Assembly (NCBI GenBank): GCA_025350865.1
Contig: JANXWZ010000112.1
Location: 62,001 to 126,000, forward strand
DNA length: 64,000 nucleotides
Direction of reading: 5' to 3'
Source of the DNA: Rhodanobacteraceae bacterium
GTDB lineage: Bacteria; Acidobacteriota; Terriglobia; Terriglobales; Acidobacteriaceae
Below the pieces are notes generated by a model. That model saw only the letters and a list, made by a program, of their open reading frames with translations, did not search any database and was not told where the DNA came from. Positions 53,801-62,521 of the stretch are shown here, piece after piece. Positions within the stretch are counted from its first letter, which is position 1, and every line of letters starts with the position of its first letter. Position numbers and translations under genes: made by a program.

Positions 53801-54305
53801 CGATCCATTGCTTGAGGACGGCAATCTCCTCAGGCTTCATCGGCTTGGCGTCTCCATCGCTGGCGAAGGGCATTCGGTAGTGCGTATCCCTGGACTCGAT
53901 CCGCTTGATCAACTCACTTTTCTCGGGATGTCCAGGAACGATCACGTCGGGCTTACCCTGTCGCTTGCTCAAGGCGGTCTCTGCGACGTCGAGCCTCAAG
54001 CCCGCTTTGCGTGCGGCAGTATCAGGGCCGTGGCAGCTAAAGCAGTTGCTTGCCAGAATCGGCTGAACATCCTGATTGAAGTCGACCTTGCCGTGAGCTG
54101 CGGAAGACACCTTACCCTTGCATCCTGCGACGGCCACGAGCGCCATACCAAGGATCAACGCACTCAAGCCAGTAGATGCTGCTGAAGGCGCGGCAAACCG
54201 CTTCGAGAATTTGTCACGACAGATCCGGGCAAAGGTCATGGAAGTCATCGGTGCCGAGCCGTCGGTTCGAAGAGGACCGAGTACTCCAGTCAAGAGTAGT
54301 GACAC
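50829..54305 (-). CDS. DUF1549/DUF1553 protein with N-terminal cytochrome c motif (lipoprotein-like)
   Basis: FNQDVQPILASNCFSCHGPDTAARKAGLRLD; VTVNRMWNEVFGAGLIETTEDFG; true start likely downstream of 54305. Confidence 0.9.
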   Translation of the reverse strand: MSLLLTGVLGPLRTDGSAPMTSMTFARICRDKFSKRFAAPSAASTGLSALILGMALVAVAGCKGKVSSAAHGKVDFNQDVQPILASNCFSCHGPDTAARKAGLRLDVAETALSKRQGKPDVIVPGHPEKSELIKRIESRDTHYRMPFASDGDAKPMKPEEIAVLKQWIAEGAHYRPHWAFEKPSRPLLPALKDAAWVSTPVDAFVLARLEKEGLHPSPEADKATLIRRVTLDLTGLLPTPAETRAYMSDSSPQAYEHLVDRLLASPGYGEQRARYWLDYARYADTYGIHYDDHRNIWPYRDYVIKAFNSNKPFDHFTKEQIAGDLLPAHDLDAVIASGYIRAGVSSNEGGAIPEELKFNIARERAEAYGATFMGLTVGCAVCHDHKYDPTTQKDFYQLTAFFNNIDELPYNSDRPNWAPVLRIPQPQRMDTYRQVFSQRSDLKSRLDSMRLQEHKLIQHWLETKQNLPQPVSTDRLLLRLRLDEGGGEVLKNSAPNAQPASFPIGRFQPQWGETTWLWPDFRMDNLTKVMFGQAGDFEWNQPFSGGGWFMVRAAPNITATKINGALIAKMDTTLQNRGWDLSIDQGIVSVDIVNGAPMLEAAPKKPLKKKPKPPKIAARLMSKLKEKPAKVEKLRWPEIKGSAIRVSTAVPVIREDQWQHIFFTYDGSGSAAGVRIYIDGTPMQTSVLSDTLARSTIRTQAPLQLGWRYPDKNPAKETRYQDMRLYGRVLQPEETKRLLFEDYVAEVATRPMGKWDRDQWHTVSLFYFNNVDAEARRIQDHIRQLNSELDKLSDGGSYSLVSEEKPTVAYAHILNRGIYSARTQRVEADTPHYLPPLPAGLPHNRLGLAEWTVSPENPLTARVTVNRMWNEVFGAGLIETTEDFGIMGQRPSNPALLDWLAVEFRESGWDVKHMYKLLVMSAAYRQSAKSTPEQMNKDPRNLLLAHGPRFRMDAEELRDIALQSSGLLVNKVGGPSAKPYQPAQVWETVSYTASDTLDYDQGRGEELYRRSLYTYWKRMAMQPNMDAFDATPRDTVCTRRQRTDTPLQALVTMNDPQWVEASRALAERVIREGGRGTADRLHFLGELVLSHPPSPRMEQVLEQSYKEMQEHYASDAAAAQSLVSVGDSRRASGIPAPELAAWTMVVSEMLNLDEALNK

Positions 54306-54334
54306 GATAAGGTCTTCTAAGAACCACTGTCAAT

Positions 54335-54612
54335 GGCTGGTCTACAGCTTCTTCTTAGTCGGGAAGAACCCAAACGAGTCCGGCGCAGAGGAAGAGGACG
54401 CCGGTGACCGCCAACATTGCGGCTTTGCGTGTAGTCGTGCGATTCGTTTGAAGCCACATGCCAGCGATCAGTCCGAACAGCGCCGTCGCAATTCGCCAGC
54501 AGCGTGGAGAGCAGAACCTCGGGGTCCCGGGTGCGCTGATACAGGTGCGGTGGGCTGAATATCTGCCGGTCGAGCCACGCGGTGTGATTGCCGTCGATAT
54601 GGTTGATTACTA
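54335..54612 (-). pseudogene. 5'-truncated, frameshifted remnant of HGSNAT/DUF5009-like acyltransferase
   Basis: Minus frames read WLDRQIFSPPHLYQRTRDPEVLLSTLLA / IATALFGLIAGMWLQTNRTTTRKAAMLAVTGVLFLCAGLVW / GFFPTKKKL*TS. Confidence 0.65.
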
Positions 54613-54623
54613 TGTTATGTCTA

Positions 54624-54653
54624 TTGACAGGCTTCGGATTCGACGGTTAGGGT
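54624..54653 (+). promoter_or_regulatory. sigma70-like promoter (TTGACA ... TAGGGT, 18 bp)
   Basis: TTGACA at 54624-54629; weak -10 just upstream of operator-like motif. Confidence 0.45.
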
Positions 54654-54663
54654 TTACCGCAAC

Positions 54664-54675
54664 GTAACCGCTTAC
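54664..54675 (-). promoter_or_regulatory. putative LacI-family operator, copy 1 (GTAAGCGGTTAC)
   Basis: One mismatch to consensus GTTAGCGGTTAC. Confidence 0.6.
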
Positions 54676-54710
54676 TTCATATCGCATTGTCGGGCGCAGA
54701 GGGATTCTTG

Positions 54711-54815
54711 ATGGAGTTTGGGAAGGGAACTAAGGCAGTCCTGACGGATAGCCACTTTTTGGTGCCATTTTGCGTGCTGCTCGCGGGCATCGCGCTCCTG
54801 GTTGCGTTGCACTAG
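54711..54815 (+). CDS. 34-aa single-TM microprotein MEFGKGTKAVLTDSHFLVPFCVLLAGIALLVALH
   Basis: AGAGGG Shine-Dalgarno 7 nt upstream; 32 nt before permease gene; below ORF-track size cutoff. Confidence 0.6.
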   Translation: MEFGKGTKAVLTDSHFLVPFCVLLAGIALLVALH

Positions 54816-54847
54816 AAAGCCGCGAGTCGGCAGTACTGGAGATTTGG

Positions 54848-56134
54848 ATGATTACTGAAGTACGTGCCGCTCCTAAGAGCCGCCTGTCACTGCACGGCCT
54901 GGGAGTGATCTGCGGATTGACGGCCGGAGTCTGGCTCGGAGCCGCTGAGGCCCCGACCAAACTGGTGAATGCGGGATTCTCTCCGTTTGCGATTTCGCTG
55001 GGTATGGTGGCGGGCGTCTTTACTGCGCGGTGGACATTTCCGACTTTACTCAAGGGAACATCGTACGTCTTCGCCGACCTGATGGAGAAGAAACATCTCA
55101 TCGTCTGGGCTCTCCTTGCCGGGGCCTTGTGGGCGGTTGCAAACACGCTTACCGTCTTCGCCATCCGCGACGTGGGCTTGGCGGTCGCGTTCCCGATGTG
55201 GAATGCAAACTCGCTGATCGGGCTCTTCTGGGGCCGCGTACTGTTTCGCGAGCTTGAAGGCGCCAGCGGCAGGAATATAGCTAAGGTGGTAGTTGGTGGC
55301 GTCGCTATCGTTATCGCAGCGGTCATGCTGGGTTTCAGCACGCTGCACGGGGGCACCATGGGACAGCACACGGTACGCGGGATCGCCGCAGCGCTGGGGG
55401 CAAGCCTGATGTGGGGAACGATGTACGTTCCGTATCGCAAGGCTTATTTGAGCGGCATGAACCCGTTGTCGTTCGTGACCGCGTTTACGGTCGGTGAACT
55501 CGGGACAGTGCTCGCGTTGACGCTCATCCTGGATGGCGGAATCCACTCCACTGCCTTCCAGCTCTTCCATATGCCGGGTGTCCTGTTCTGGCTCTTCCTT
55601 GGCGGTTTCGTCTGGGTCATCGGTGACCTGTTTCAGCAGTTCGCGGCAAAATACCTGGGTATCGGGCGCGGGATACCGCTCTCAAATACCAACCAGCTGT
55701 GGGGACTCGCCTGGGGTGCGCTGGTATTTGGAGAACTTGCCACGGCGGATCGGGAGCATATGCTGCTGGTCATCGGCGGATCGCTGATGATGATCGTCGG
55801 AGCCTTGGCCATCAGTACCGCGGTAGCTTCCGCGAAAGAGAATAGCTCAACCAACGAGGCGGTTTTGCGCGAATGTGTGCGGTACGAACTCAACTACGAC
55901 AAGACGATTCTGGCCCAGGCTGGAGACGAGTTTGATGGGGCGGAGCAGACACGGCGCTGGTGGGACTATGCGATTGTCGCTGTGGCTACCGGAGTGTTTG
56001 TCGTGCTGGGTGCGAGGGCTGTGGTACCGCCGCTGGCAATGAATATGCGATGGGTTGCGGCTTTAGGAGCGATGCTGATCCTCAGTCTGGGCGCCGGGGC
56101 CTGGAGCCTTTGGCGGCGGACGAAGTTCTGCTGA
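54848..56134 (+). CDS. RhaT/GRP-family sugar permease-like protein
   Basis: Multiple TM helices; MWGTMYVPYRKAYLSGMNP, GIPLSNTNQLWGLAWGALVFGE motifs. Confidence 0.8.
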   Translation: MITEVRAAPKSRLSLHGLGVICGLTAGVWLGAAEAPTKLVNAGFSPFAISLGMVAGVFTARWTFPTLLKGTSYVFADLMEKKHLIVWALLAGALWAVANTLTVFAIRDVGLAVAFPMWNANSLIGLFWGRVLFRELEGASGRNIAKVVVGGVAIVIAAVMLGFSTLHGGTMGQHTVRGIAAALGASLMWGTMYVPYRKAYLSGMNPLSFVTAFTVGELGTVLALTLILDGGIHSTAFQLFHMPGVLFWLFLGGFVWVIGDLFQQFAAKYLGIGRGIPLSNTNQLWGLAWGALVFGELATADREHMLLVIGGSLMMIVGALAISTAVASAKENSSTNEAVLRECVRYELNYDKTILAQAGDEFDGAEQTRRWWDYAIVAVATGVFVVLGARAVVPPLAMNMRWVAALGAMLILSLGAGAWSLWRRTKFC

Positions 56135-56181
56135 TGTTCCGTGCAGGCGCATGATCGTGGGAAGATGAATCAGGGGTAGGT

Positions 56182-57204
56182 ATGGCGGTTCGGCTGAAAG
56201 ACATAGCGCGCGACCTCGGGGTGTCCGTTGTGACCGTTTCGAAGGTTCTGCGGGGCAATGCGGATATCGGCGACGCGACCCGACAGCGCGTGCTGAAGCG
56301 GATGAAGGAGCTGAACTACCAGCCGAACATGATGGCGCGCGGGCTGGCCAGCGGACGCACGTTCACCGTCGGCCTCGTCGTCCCGGACCTTGTTCATCCG
56401 TTCTTTGGCGAGTTTGCCAAGTCGCTGGGTGGGGTCCTCCGGACCAGCAGCCGGGCATTAATTTTGGCGTCTTCCGAGGAAGACCCTGAGGTCGAGCGTC
56501 AGGAGATTCGCACCCTCCTGAATCGCGGCGTCGACGTCCTGATCATCGCGTCGTGTCAGGCAAATCTGCGGAATTTCTACGAGCTCGGCGATGACCGCAC
56601 GCCCTATCTCCTGTTCGACCGCAACTTCCCGCACCTTGCCGCGCACTTTGTTGGTTCGGACGACGTGTTGGTGGGCGAGATGGCTACCAATCACCTGATC
56701 GAAATCGGCCGGAAGCGCATCGCTCATATTGGCGGCAAGAATTCGAGCCCATCGTTTGATCGGCTGCGCGGCTTCAGAAATGCCCTTGTGGCGGCGGGAT
56801 TGCCCACCCCCGATAACCTCGTCGTCTCGCGGGAGCGGGTGGAAGAGGGCGGCGACGTGATCGGCTTTCAGGTGATGCAGGAGTTGCTGAAGCTGAAGTC
56901 CAGACCGGATGCCGTGTTTTGCTACAACGACCTGACAGCCGTCGGTGCCATCGAAGCGACGTTGCAGGCGGGCCTGCGTGTGCCCGAGGATATTGCGTTC
57001 ATCGGCTGCGGGAACCTCCGCTATGCGAACTATCTGCGTGTCCCGCTCAGCTCGATCGACCACGACACGGCAGCCCTCGGGCGGATTGCCGGGCAGCTCG
57101 TGTTGGATCTTTCCACCGAACCGCAGCAGGATCCCAGGCAGATTCTTGTGCCCTCAACGCTGGTGGCGCGGGAATCGACAATTGGCGCAAAGGCCTCCCG
57201 ATAG
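56182..57204 (+). CDS. LacI-family transcriptional regulator
   Basis: VRLKDIARDLGVSVVTVSKVLRGNADIGDATRQRVLKRMKELNYQPNMMARGL HTH; periplasmic-binding-like effector domain. Confidence 0.95.
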   Translation: MAVRLKDIARDLGVSVVTVSKVLRGNADIGDATRQRVLKRMKELNYQPNMMARGLASGRTFTVGLVVPDLVHPFFGEFAKSLGGVLRTSSRALILASSEEDPEVERQEIRTLLNRGVDVLIIASCQANLRNFYELGDDRTPYLLFDRNFPHLAAHFVGSDDVLVGEMATNHLIEIGRKRIAHIGGKNSSPSFDRLRGFRNALVAAGLPTPDNLVVSRERVEEGGDVIGFQVMQELLKLKSRPDAVFCYNDLTAVGAIEATLQAGLRVPEDIAFIGCGNLRYANYLRVPLSSIDHDTAALGRIAGQLVLDLSTEPQQDPRQILVPSTLVARESTIGAKASR

Positions 57205-57271
57205 ACGCTTCGGTTTACTGACGCGCGAAGTTTGTGCGACTCCAAATAATCAGGATTGGCACAGAATGTTC

Positions 57272-57301
57272 TTGCCAGCGGATTCCAGTCAATCGTATAG
57301 T
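57272..57301 (+). promoter_or_regulatory. sigma70-like promoter (TTGCCA-18-TATAGT) for inositol oxygenase
   Basis: Good -35/-10 hexamers; -10 overlaps operator motif. Confidence 0.6.
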
Positions 57302-57311
57302 TAGCGGTAAC
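57300..57311 (+). promoter_or_regulatory. putative LacI-family operator, copy 2 (GTTAGCGGTAAC)
   Basis: One mismatch to consensus; overlaps -10. Confidence 0.65.
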
Positions 57312-57348
57312 GTAGATTCTTTCGGTAGTACCCTTACGGAGAACTCCT

Positions 57349-58209
57349 ATGGCCACTAATGTCATCTCGATGGATGCCCCCCTCAAGGATATGGATGAGT
57401 GGGATGATTTTCTGACTGGACGCTACCAGGAAGGGAAGAGTGAGGACGAGTTCCGTCAGTACGACGAAACCGCCACTCCCGGCGTGGCCGAGTTCTACCG
57501 TCTCAATCACCAGTTCCAGACCTACGACTACGTAATGGCAAAGGAGAAGGAATACTTTGGCCTGAACAAAGGGATGAAGAGCATCTGGGAGGCGGCGGAG
57601 TTCCTGAATACGCTGGTGGACGATAGCGACCCTGACACCGACCTCACGCAGATTGAACACCTCCTGCAGACCTCGGAAGCGATCCGCAAGGACGGGCACC
57701 CGCGCTGGTTTGTGCTGACCGGATTCCTCCACGATCTGGGCAAGGTATTGTGCCTCTGGGGCGAGCCGCAATGGGGCGTCGTTGGTGATACATTCCCGGT
57801 GGGATGCGCCTACTCCAGGGACATCGTATTCCCGCAATACTTCGGCGCGAACCCGGACCTTCACAATCCGGTGTACCAGATGAAGTACGGCATCTACGGG
57901 CCGAACTGCGGACTCGACAAGGTGCATCTGTCGTTCGGCCACGACGGCTACATCGGTGAGGTGATGAAGAATTACATGCCCGAAGAATCGTTGTACATGC
58001 TGCGCTACCACTCGTTCTACGCGGCGCACCGGCATGGCGCGTACCGTCACCTGATGAGCGAACACGATGTCAAAATGCTCGACTGGGTGAACAAGTTCAA
58101 CGTGTATGACCTGTACTCCAAGGGACACTCCAAGCCTGACTCCAAGGCTCTGAAGCCTTATTACGACGATCTGTTTGCGGAGTTTTTCCCGGCGAAGATT
58201 GCGTGGTGA
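57349..58209 (+). CDS. inositol oxygenase (MIOX family)
   Basis: GRYQEGKSEDEFRQYDE, FLHDLGKVLCLWGEPQWGVVGDTFPVGC, LSFGHDGYIGEVMKNY, YHSFYAAHRHGAYRHLM. Confidence 0.95.
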   Translation: MATNVISMDAPLKDMDEWDDFLTGRYQEGKSEDEFRQYDETATPGVAEFYRLNHQFQTYDYVMAKEKEYFGLNKGMKSIWEAAEFLNTLVDDSDPDTDLTQIEHLLQTSEAIRKDGHPRWFVLTGFLHDLGKVLCLWGEPQWGVVGDTFPVGCAYSRDIVFPQYFGANPDLHNPVYQMKYGIYGPNCGLDKVHLSFGHDGYIGEVMKNYMPEESLYMLRYHSFYAAHRHGAYRHLMSEHDVKMLDWVNKFNVYDLYSKGHSKPDSKALKPYYDDLFAEFFPAKIAW

Positions 58210-58528
58210 TTGCAAATTAGACGAGCGGGGCCATCACGTTAGCAGGCGCTGAAGCTGAACAATACTCACGCCTGCGTGGGCATGCGGAGGCTGCCGTGGG
58301 AAGCCAGGTCGTCTATACTTACGAGAGTGCCCCGGAACGGGTTGGAGTTGTGCGATGCGGGGCCTGCGCGCCTTTGCCGTGCGGATATCACCTGAATGTC
58401 GCCACACCCAGCTGACATTTTCAACTTTGTGGATGTGGGCGACACACCGAGCGACCCTGGGTGGCCAGTTCGCGCCGTTCCCATTAAAACTCATTTTGCG
58501 CGCGGTCGAACCGACGCTGGCGAAGGAA

Positions 58529-58540
58529 GTTAGCGGTTAT
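58529..58540 (+). promoter_or_regulatory. putative LacI-family operator, copy 3 (GTTAGCGGTTAT)
   Basis: One mismatch to consensus; upstream of TonB receptor gene. Confidence 0.5.
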
Positions 58541-58718
58541 CAAAGCTGACGTGGCTGGGCCTTAAGGTCTGCTCTTTAGTGTGCCTACTGCGGTCGAATT
58601 CAGGTTTTTCGAGACCGACCGCAAGCGGAGTTGGGACCTATGAAATTCTTATGAATTCATCCTCGTTTTGCCAATATTCGACACGATTTGGGACACACTA
58701 ACTGGAGGCGTTATTTGC

Positions 58719-58747
58719 TTGACAGCATTTGTTGCAGTCCGTAATGT
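58719..58747 (+). promoter_or_regulatory. sigma70-like promoter (TTGACA-17-TAATGT) for TonB-dependent receptor
   Basis: Near-consensus hexamers with 17-bp spacer. Confidence 0.7.
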
Positions 58748-58798
58748 TTTCGCCGGCATCCACAACGAATAATTCACGCGGTGAAAGCGAAGGCAAGA

Positions 58799-58810
58799 GT
58801 AACCGCTAAC
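58799..58810 (-). promoter_or_regulatory. putative LacI-family operator, copy 4 (GTTAGCGGTTAC)
   Basis: Minus strand reads GTTAGCGGTTAC; about 50 bp downstream of -10. Confidence 0.65.
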
Positions 58811-58843
58811 GCAGAGGCCAACTTGATGTACGAGGAATTCACT

Positions 58844-61800
58844 ATGCAGATTCAAAAGACAGCTACTTACGAGGCAACGAATTTTTTATCGCGGATAGTC
58901 AGTGGCAACCCGGCGGCGCGCTGGTTCTCTCGCGCGCTAGCATTGGTTCTGATGCTGTCCGCCGCTGCGGCTTATGGGCAGTTCGAGTCCGCATCCGTAT
59001 TGGGCTATGCCCGCGATTCGTCGGGCGCAGCCGTCGCCAACACAACGATTACCCTGGTCAATACCACGAACGGGTCCGTACAGAGTGCGAAGACGGACGC
59101 TGAAGGCCGGTATGAATTCTCCAGCGTGCAGATCGGCTCGTACCAGGTCAAGAGCGAGGCTCCGGGGTTCGAGCGTACGGAAACCGAACCTTTCACGCTG
59201 CTCACAAACGCCCGTCAGCGCGTAGATCTGAAGATGAAGCCGGGTTCGGTCAGCGATGCTGTGACGGTAACCGCCGCGCCGACTCAGTTGGAGACCGAGA
59301 CAAGTTCTCGCGGTCAGGTTGTGGGCACTCGTGAGGTGGAGAACCTCCCGCTCAATGGTCGCTCGTATGCGGATCTCGTGTTGCTTGTTCCGGGTGCTCG
59401 CAAGTCGGTTCTGGAGAACCAGACGGCATCCAGCCGCGAAGCATCGTTCAATGTGAATGGCCAGCGTTCGGCCTTCAACAACTTCCTGCTTGATGGTCTG
59501 GATAACAACAACTACGGTACCTCCAACCAGGGTTTCGCGAACGAGAACATTCCTCCTTCGCCTGATGCGGTCAACGAGTTCAAGGTTGAAACCAATAACT
59601 ATTCTGCCGAATATGGTCGCGCTTCCGGCGCCGTAATCAACGTGTCCACGCGCCGCGGCACCAACCAGTTCCATGGTAAGGCATACGACTATCTGCGCAA
59701 TACGAACCTGAATGCGATTGGACCATTCCCTCCCGCGCTTGGGGTCAAGCAGGTATTTATCCGCAATCAGTTTGGCGGCACCTTCGGCGGCCCGATCTTC
59801 AAAGACAAGACGTTTTTCTTTGCTGACTATGAAGGTCTTCGCCAGATTTTCCGCAACCCATCCACAGCCGTAACCCTGCCTAACGCCGAGCAGCGCGCTG
59901 GTACCTTCCTCCTGCACCGCGTGGACGGCACCACCGCTCCGATTCCGTTGTACAACCCGGTTACCGGCACCGACTTCTTCAACGGTAATGTCACACCGCA
60001 GGCGACGAAGTTTGGCCTGGCGGTTCTCTCGGCGCTGCCTGCCAACACCTCTCTTCTGCGGTCCGACACGTTTGCCAGCAACTACATCAATTCGCCTCGC
60101 GGAACGATCGTGGACGACAAGGGCGACGGTCGGATTGACCACCAGTTCAACAGTAAGTGGACGATCTTCGGACGCTATAGCCAACACGCGACTGTAATCT
60201 TTGATCCTCCTACCGTGACGGGACGCGCCGGCGGCAACGCGAACGCTAACGTCAACATCAAGAACAAGCAGATTGCCGGCGGCGCAACCTATATCATCTC
60301 CGCCAACAAGCTGTTGGACATCCGCTTTGCGTGGACGCAGAACCTGGGTGGCAAAGTCCCCTACGGTCAGGGCCATACCTCGCTCCTGACTGAGAACGGC
60401 ATCACCAACGGCATCCCGACAGATCCTGCCCTTATTCGGGACCTGAATGCGCAATCGATCAGCGGCTTTACGCAACTCGGTGCACAGTCCTCGAGCCCGC
60501 AGTTTCAGAACCCCACGATTTATAACCCGAAGGCGAACTTCACTTATGTTCTCGGCAAGCAGTCGATGAAGTTCGGTTATGAATACCAGGGGGTAAACAC
60601 TCAGGTAAATGACTTCAATCCAAGCTATGGCCAGGATAACTACGCCAGCGCCTATTCCACCGGGCCAAGCACCACCGTGGGCGGCGTGACTGTTCCTTAC
60701 TACCCGACCTGCGGCTCCACCACTTCAATCAACTGCGTTCCGATCGACCCGGGTGCCGGAAGCACAGCGGCCACGCAGATCGCACAGGCGCGTGCCACGG
60801 CGGACTTCCTCTTCGGCAACCGGTCGTCGTACTCCCTCACCAACTACGCGGTCGTCAATCTTCGGCAGCGCTTCAACTTCCTGTACTTCCAGGATGATCT
60901 GAAACTCATGCCGTCGCTGACTGTAAATGCTGGTCTTCGTTACGAGCTGGCGACTCCGCAGTGGGAGCGCGATAACAAGCTGGCAAACTTTGACCCAACG
61001 ACCAACACCCTGATCCAGGCGAAGGCCGGTAGCATCTATGATCGCTCCCTTGTCCACATGCCGCTGACGAACTTCGCGCCGCGCCTTGGCTTCGCGTACA
61101 GCCAATCGGCGAAGACCGTCATTCGCGGTGGCTACGGTATCAGCTTCACGCAGTTCAACCGGGCAGGCGGCGAGAATAACCTCACTTACAACGGACCGAA
61201 CGTGGTGAACGCCGCAATCAACAATCCAAGCCCGTTTACAGCAGTTGCAGGTTCCAACCGTTGCGCCACCGATACGCAGGACCAGACGCTCTGCTTCCGT
61301 CAGACGCAGCAGGGCTACTCGAATGTGCTGACCAGCCCGGCGAACTTCCTGCCGTCCAAGGTGACGTCGCGCTATATCAAACCGAACTTCCAAACCGGGT
61401 ATGTCCAGAGCTACCACCTCTCCGTGCAGGAACAACTGCCCGGCGGAGTCGTACTGGATGTCGCCTATGTTGGTAACAAGGGAACGCACCTGCAGATTCT
61501 TGCCGACTACAATCAGGCTGCGCCTTGCATCCTTGCAACCGTCGCACTGTGCAACGCTGCACCGAACGGAACCTACCAGGCACGTCGTCCCGTACCCACC
61601 TTCGGCGACATCGAAATCGCGTACGGCGGTGGTGGCTCCAGCTACAACTCGCTGCAGGTGAAGGTAGAAAAGAGGGTTGGTGCACTTTACCTGCTCAACT
61701 CGTTCACCTATAGCCGCACCTTCGATCTGTCGTCGGGTCACCTCGAGACCGCAAACGGCGACAACTCGCGGGTGAACTACACCAACCCCCGCAACGACTA

Positions 61801-62431
61801 TGGTCCTTCGGGCTATGACCAGCCGCTGGCTAACACCACCTCCATCGTCTGGGATCTGCCGTATGGCCGCGGACGCAAGTTCGGCAACACGGCGCCTAAG
61901 GTTCTCGACGAAGTTCTTGGCGGATGGCAGCTGACGACGGTCAGCACGATGACGAGCGGCCTTCCGTTCAACATCCAGTACAGCTCGTCACCTACCTCCG
62001 GGACGGCTGGTATCGCGCCACTGTTTACGACGGACCTGGTAACGCTTCGGCCGCAGCACATTGCCAATACGCCGCTCCGTGCGCCAGGCTCGAATATCAC
62101 GAAGACGGCTACGGCCCTCAAAGGCAACCTGCTTCGTTCGAGCTATGACTTCCCGTCGTATGCGCTATATGGCAATACTTCTGCCTACGGCAATGTGTCG
62201 AGAAACATGATGCGTTCGTTCTCGTTCTTCCAGACGGATCTTGGTCTCCACAAGGACTTCGGCTTGTGGAACGAGGCCTCGAAGCTGGAGTTCCGCGCTG
62301 AGGCCTTCAACGTCCTCAACAAGGTCAACTACGGGGCACCGGATGGAAACATCTCAAACGGTAGTTTTGGCGACATCACAACCGCCTATCCTGCTCGCCA
62401 GCTTCAACTTGCGGCCAAGTTTATTTTCTAG
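58844..62431 (+). CDS. TonB-dependent receptor (Oar-like, with N-terminal carboxypeptidase-regulatory-like domain)
   Basis: GYARDSSGAAVANTTITLVNTTNG; DGLDNNNYGTSNQG; GRASGAVINVSTRRGTNQFHG; C-terminal LQLAAKFIF. Start set after operator; ORF track start 58781. Confidence 0.9.
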   Translation: MQIQKTATYEATNFLSRIVSGNPAARWFSRALALVLMLSAAAAYGQFESASVLGYARDSSGAAVANTTITLVNTTNGSVQSAKTDAEGRYEFSSVQIGSYQVKSEAPGFERTETEPFTLLTNARQRVDLKMKPGSVSDAVTVTAAPTQLETETSSRGQVVGTREVENLPLNGRSYADLVLLVPGARKSVLENQTASSREASFNVNGQRSAFNNFLLDGLDNNNYGTSNQGFANENIPPSPDAVNEFKVETNNYSAEYGRASGAVINVSTRRGTNQFHGKAYDYLRNTNLNAIGPFPPALGVKQVFIRNQFGGTFGGPIFKDKTFFFADYEGLRQIFRNPSTAVTLPNAEQRAGTFLLHRVDGTTAPIPLYNPVTGTDFFNGNVTPQATKFGLAVLSALPANTSLLRSDTFASNYINSPRGTIVDDKGDGRIDHQFNSKWTIFGRYSQHATVIFDPPTVTGRAGGNANANVNIKNKQIAGGATYIISANKLLDIRFAWTQNLGGKVPYGQGHTSLLTENGITNGIPTDPALIRDLNAQSISGFTQLGAQSSSPQFQNPTIYNPKANFTYVLGKQSMKFGYEYQGVNTQVNDFNPSYGQDNYASAYSTGPSTTVGGVTVPYYPTCGSTTSINCVPIDPGAGSTAATQIAQARATADFLFGNRSSYSLTNYAVVNLRQRFNFLYFQDDLKLMPSLTVNAGLRYELATPQWERDNKLANFDPTTNTLIQAKAGSIYDRSLVHMPLTNFAPRLGFAYSQSAKTVIRGGYGISFTQFNRAGGENNLTYNGPNVVNAAINNPSPFTAVAGSNRCATDTQDQTLCFRQTQQGYSNVLTSPANFLPSKVTSRYIKPNFQTGYVQSYHLSVQEQLPGGVVLDVAYVGNKGTHLQILADYNQAAPCILATVALCNAAPNGTYQARRPVPTFGDIEIAYGGGGSSYNSLQVKVEKRVGALYLLNSFTYSRTFDLSSGHLETANGDNSRVNYTNPRNDYGPSGYDQPLANTTSIVWDLPYGRGRKFGNTAPKVLDEVLGGWQLTTVSTMTSGLPFNIQYSSSPTSGTAGIAPLFTTDLVTLRPQHIANTPLRAPGSNITKTATALKGNLLRSSYDFPSYALYGNTSAYGNVSRNMMRSFSFFQTDLGLHKDFGLWNEASKLEFRAEAFNVLNKVNYGAPDGNISNGSFGDITTAYPARQLQLAAKFIF

Positions 62432-62521
62432 GCCGTAAGGTAGATACACAGGTTGCAAGACGGCACCGCATTTCGATGCGGTGCGTCGTTCCATTCCACA
62501 AATTTCTATAAGGGAAACTTG

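Noticed and set aside
57256-57277. Possible sigma54 promoter TGGCAC...TTGCC before inositol oxygenase
   Set aside because: GG-to-GC spacing is about 14 nt instead of 10; the TTGCCA-18-TATAGT sigma70 fit is better.
58937-60475. 512-aa minus ORF opposite the TonB receptor
   Set aside because: Shadow ORF; the sense frame has clear TonB-receptor motifs.
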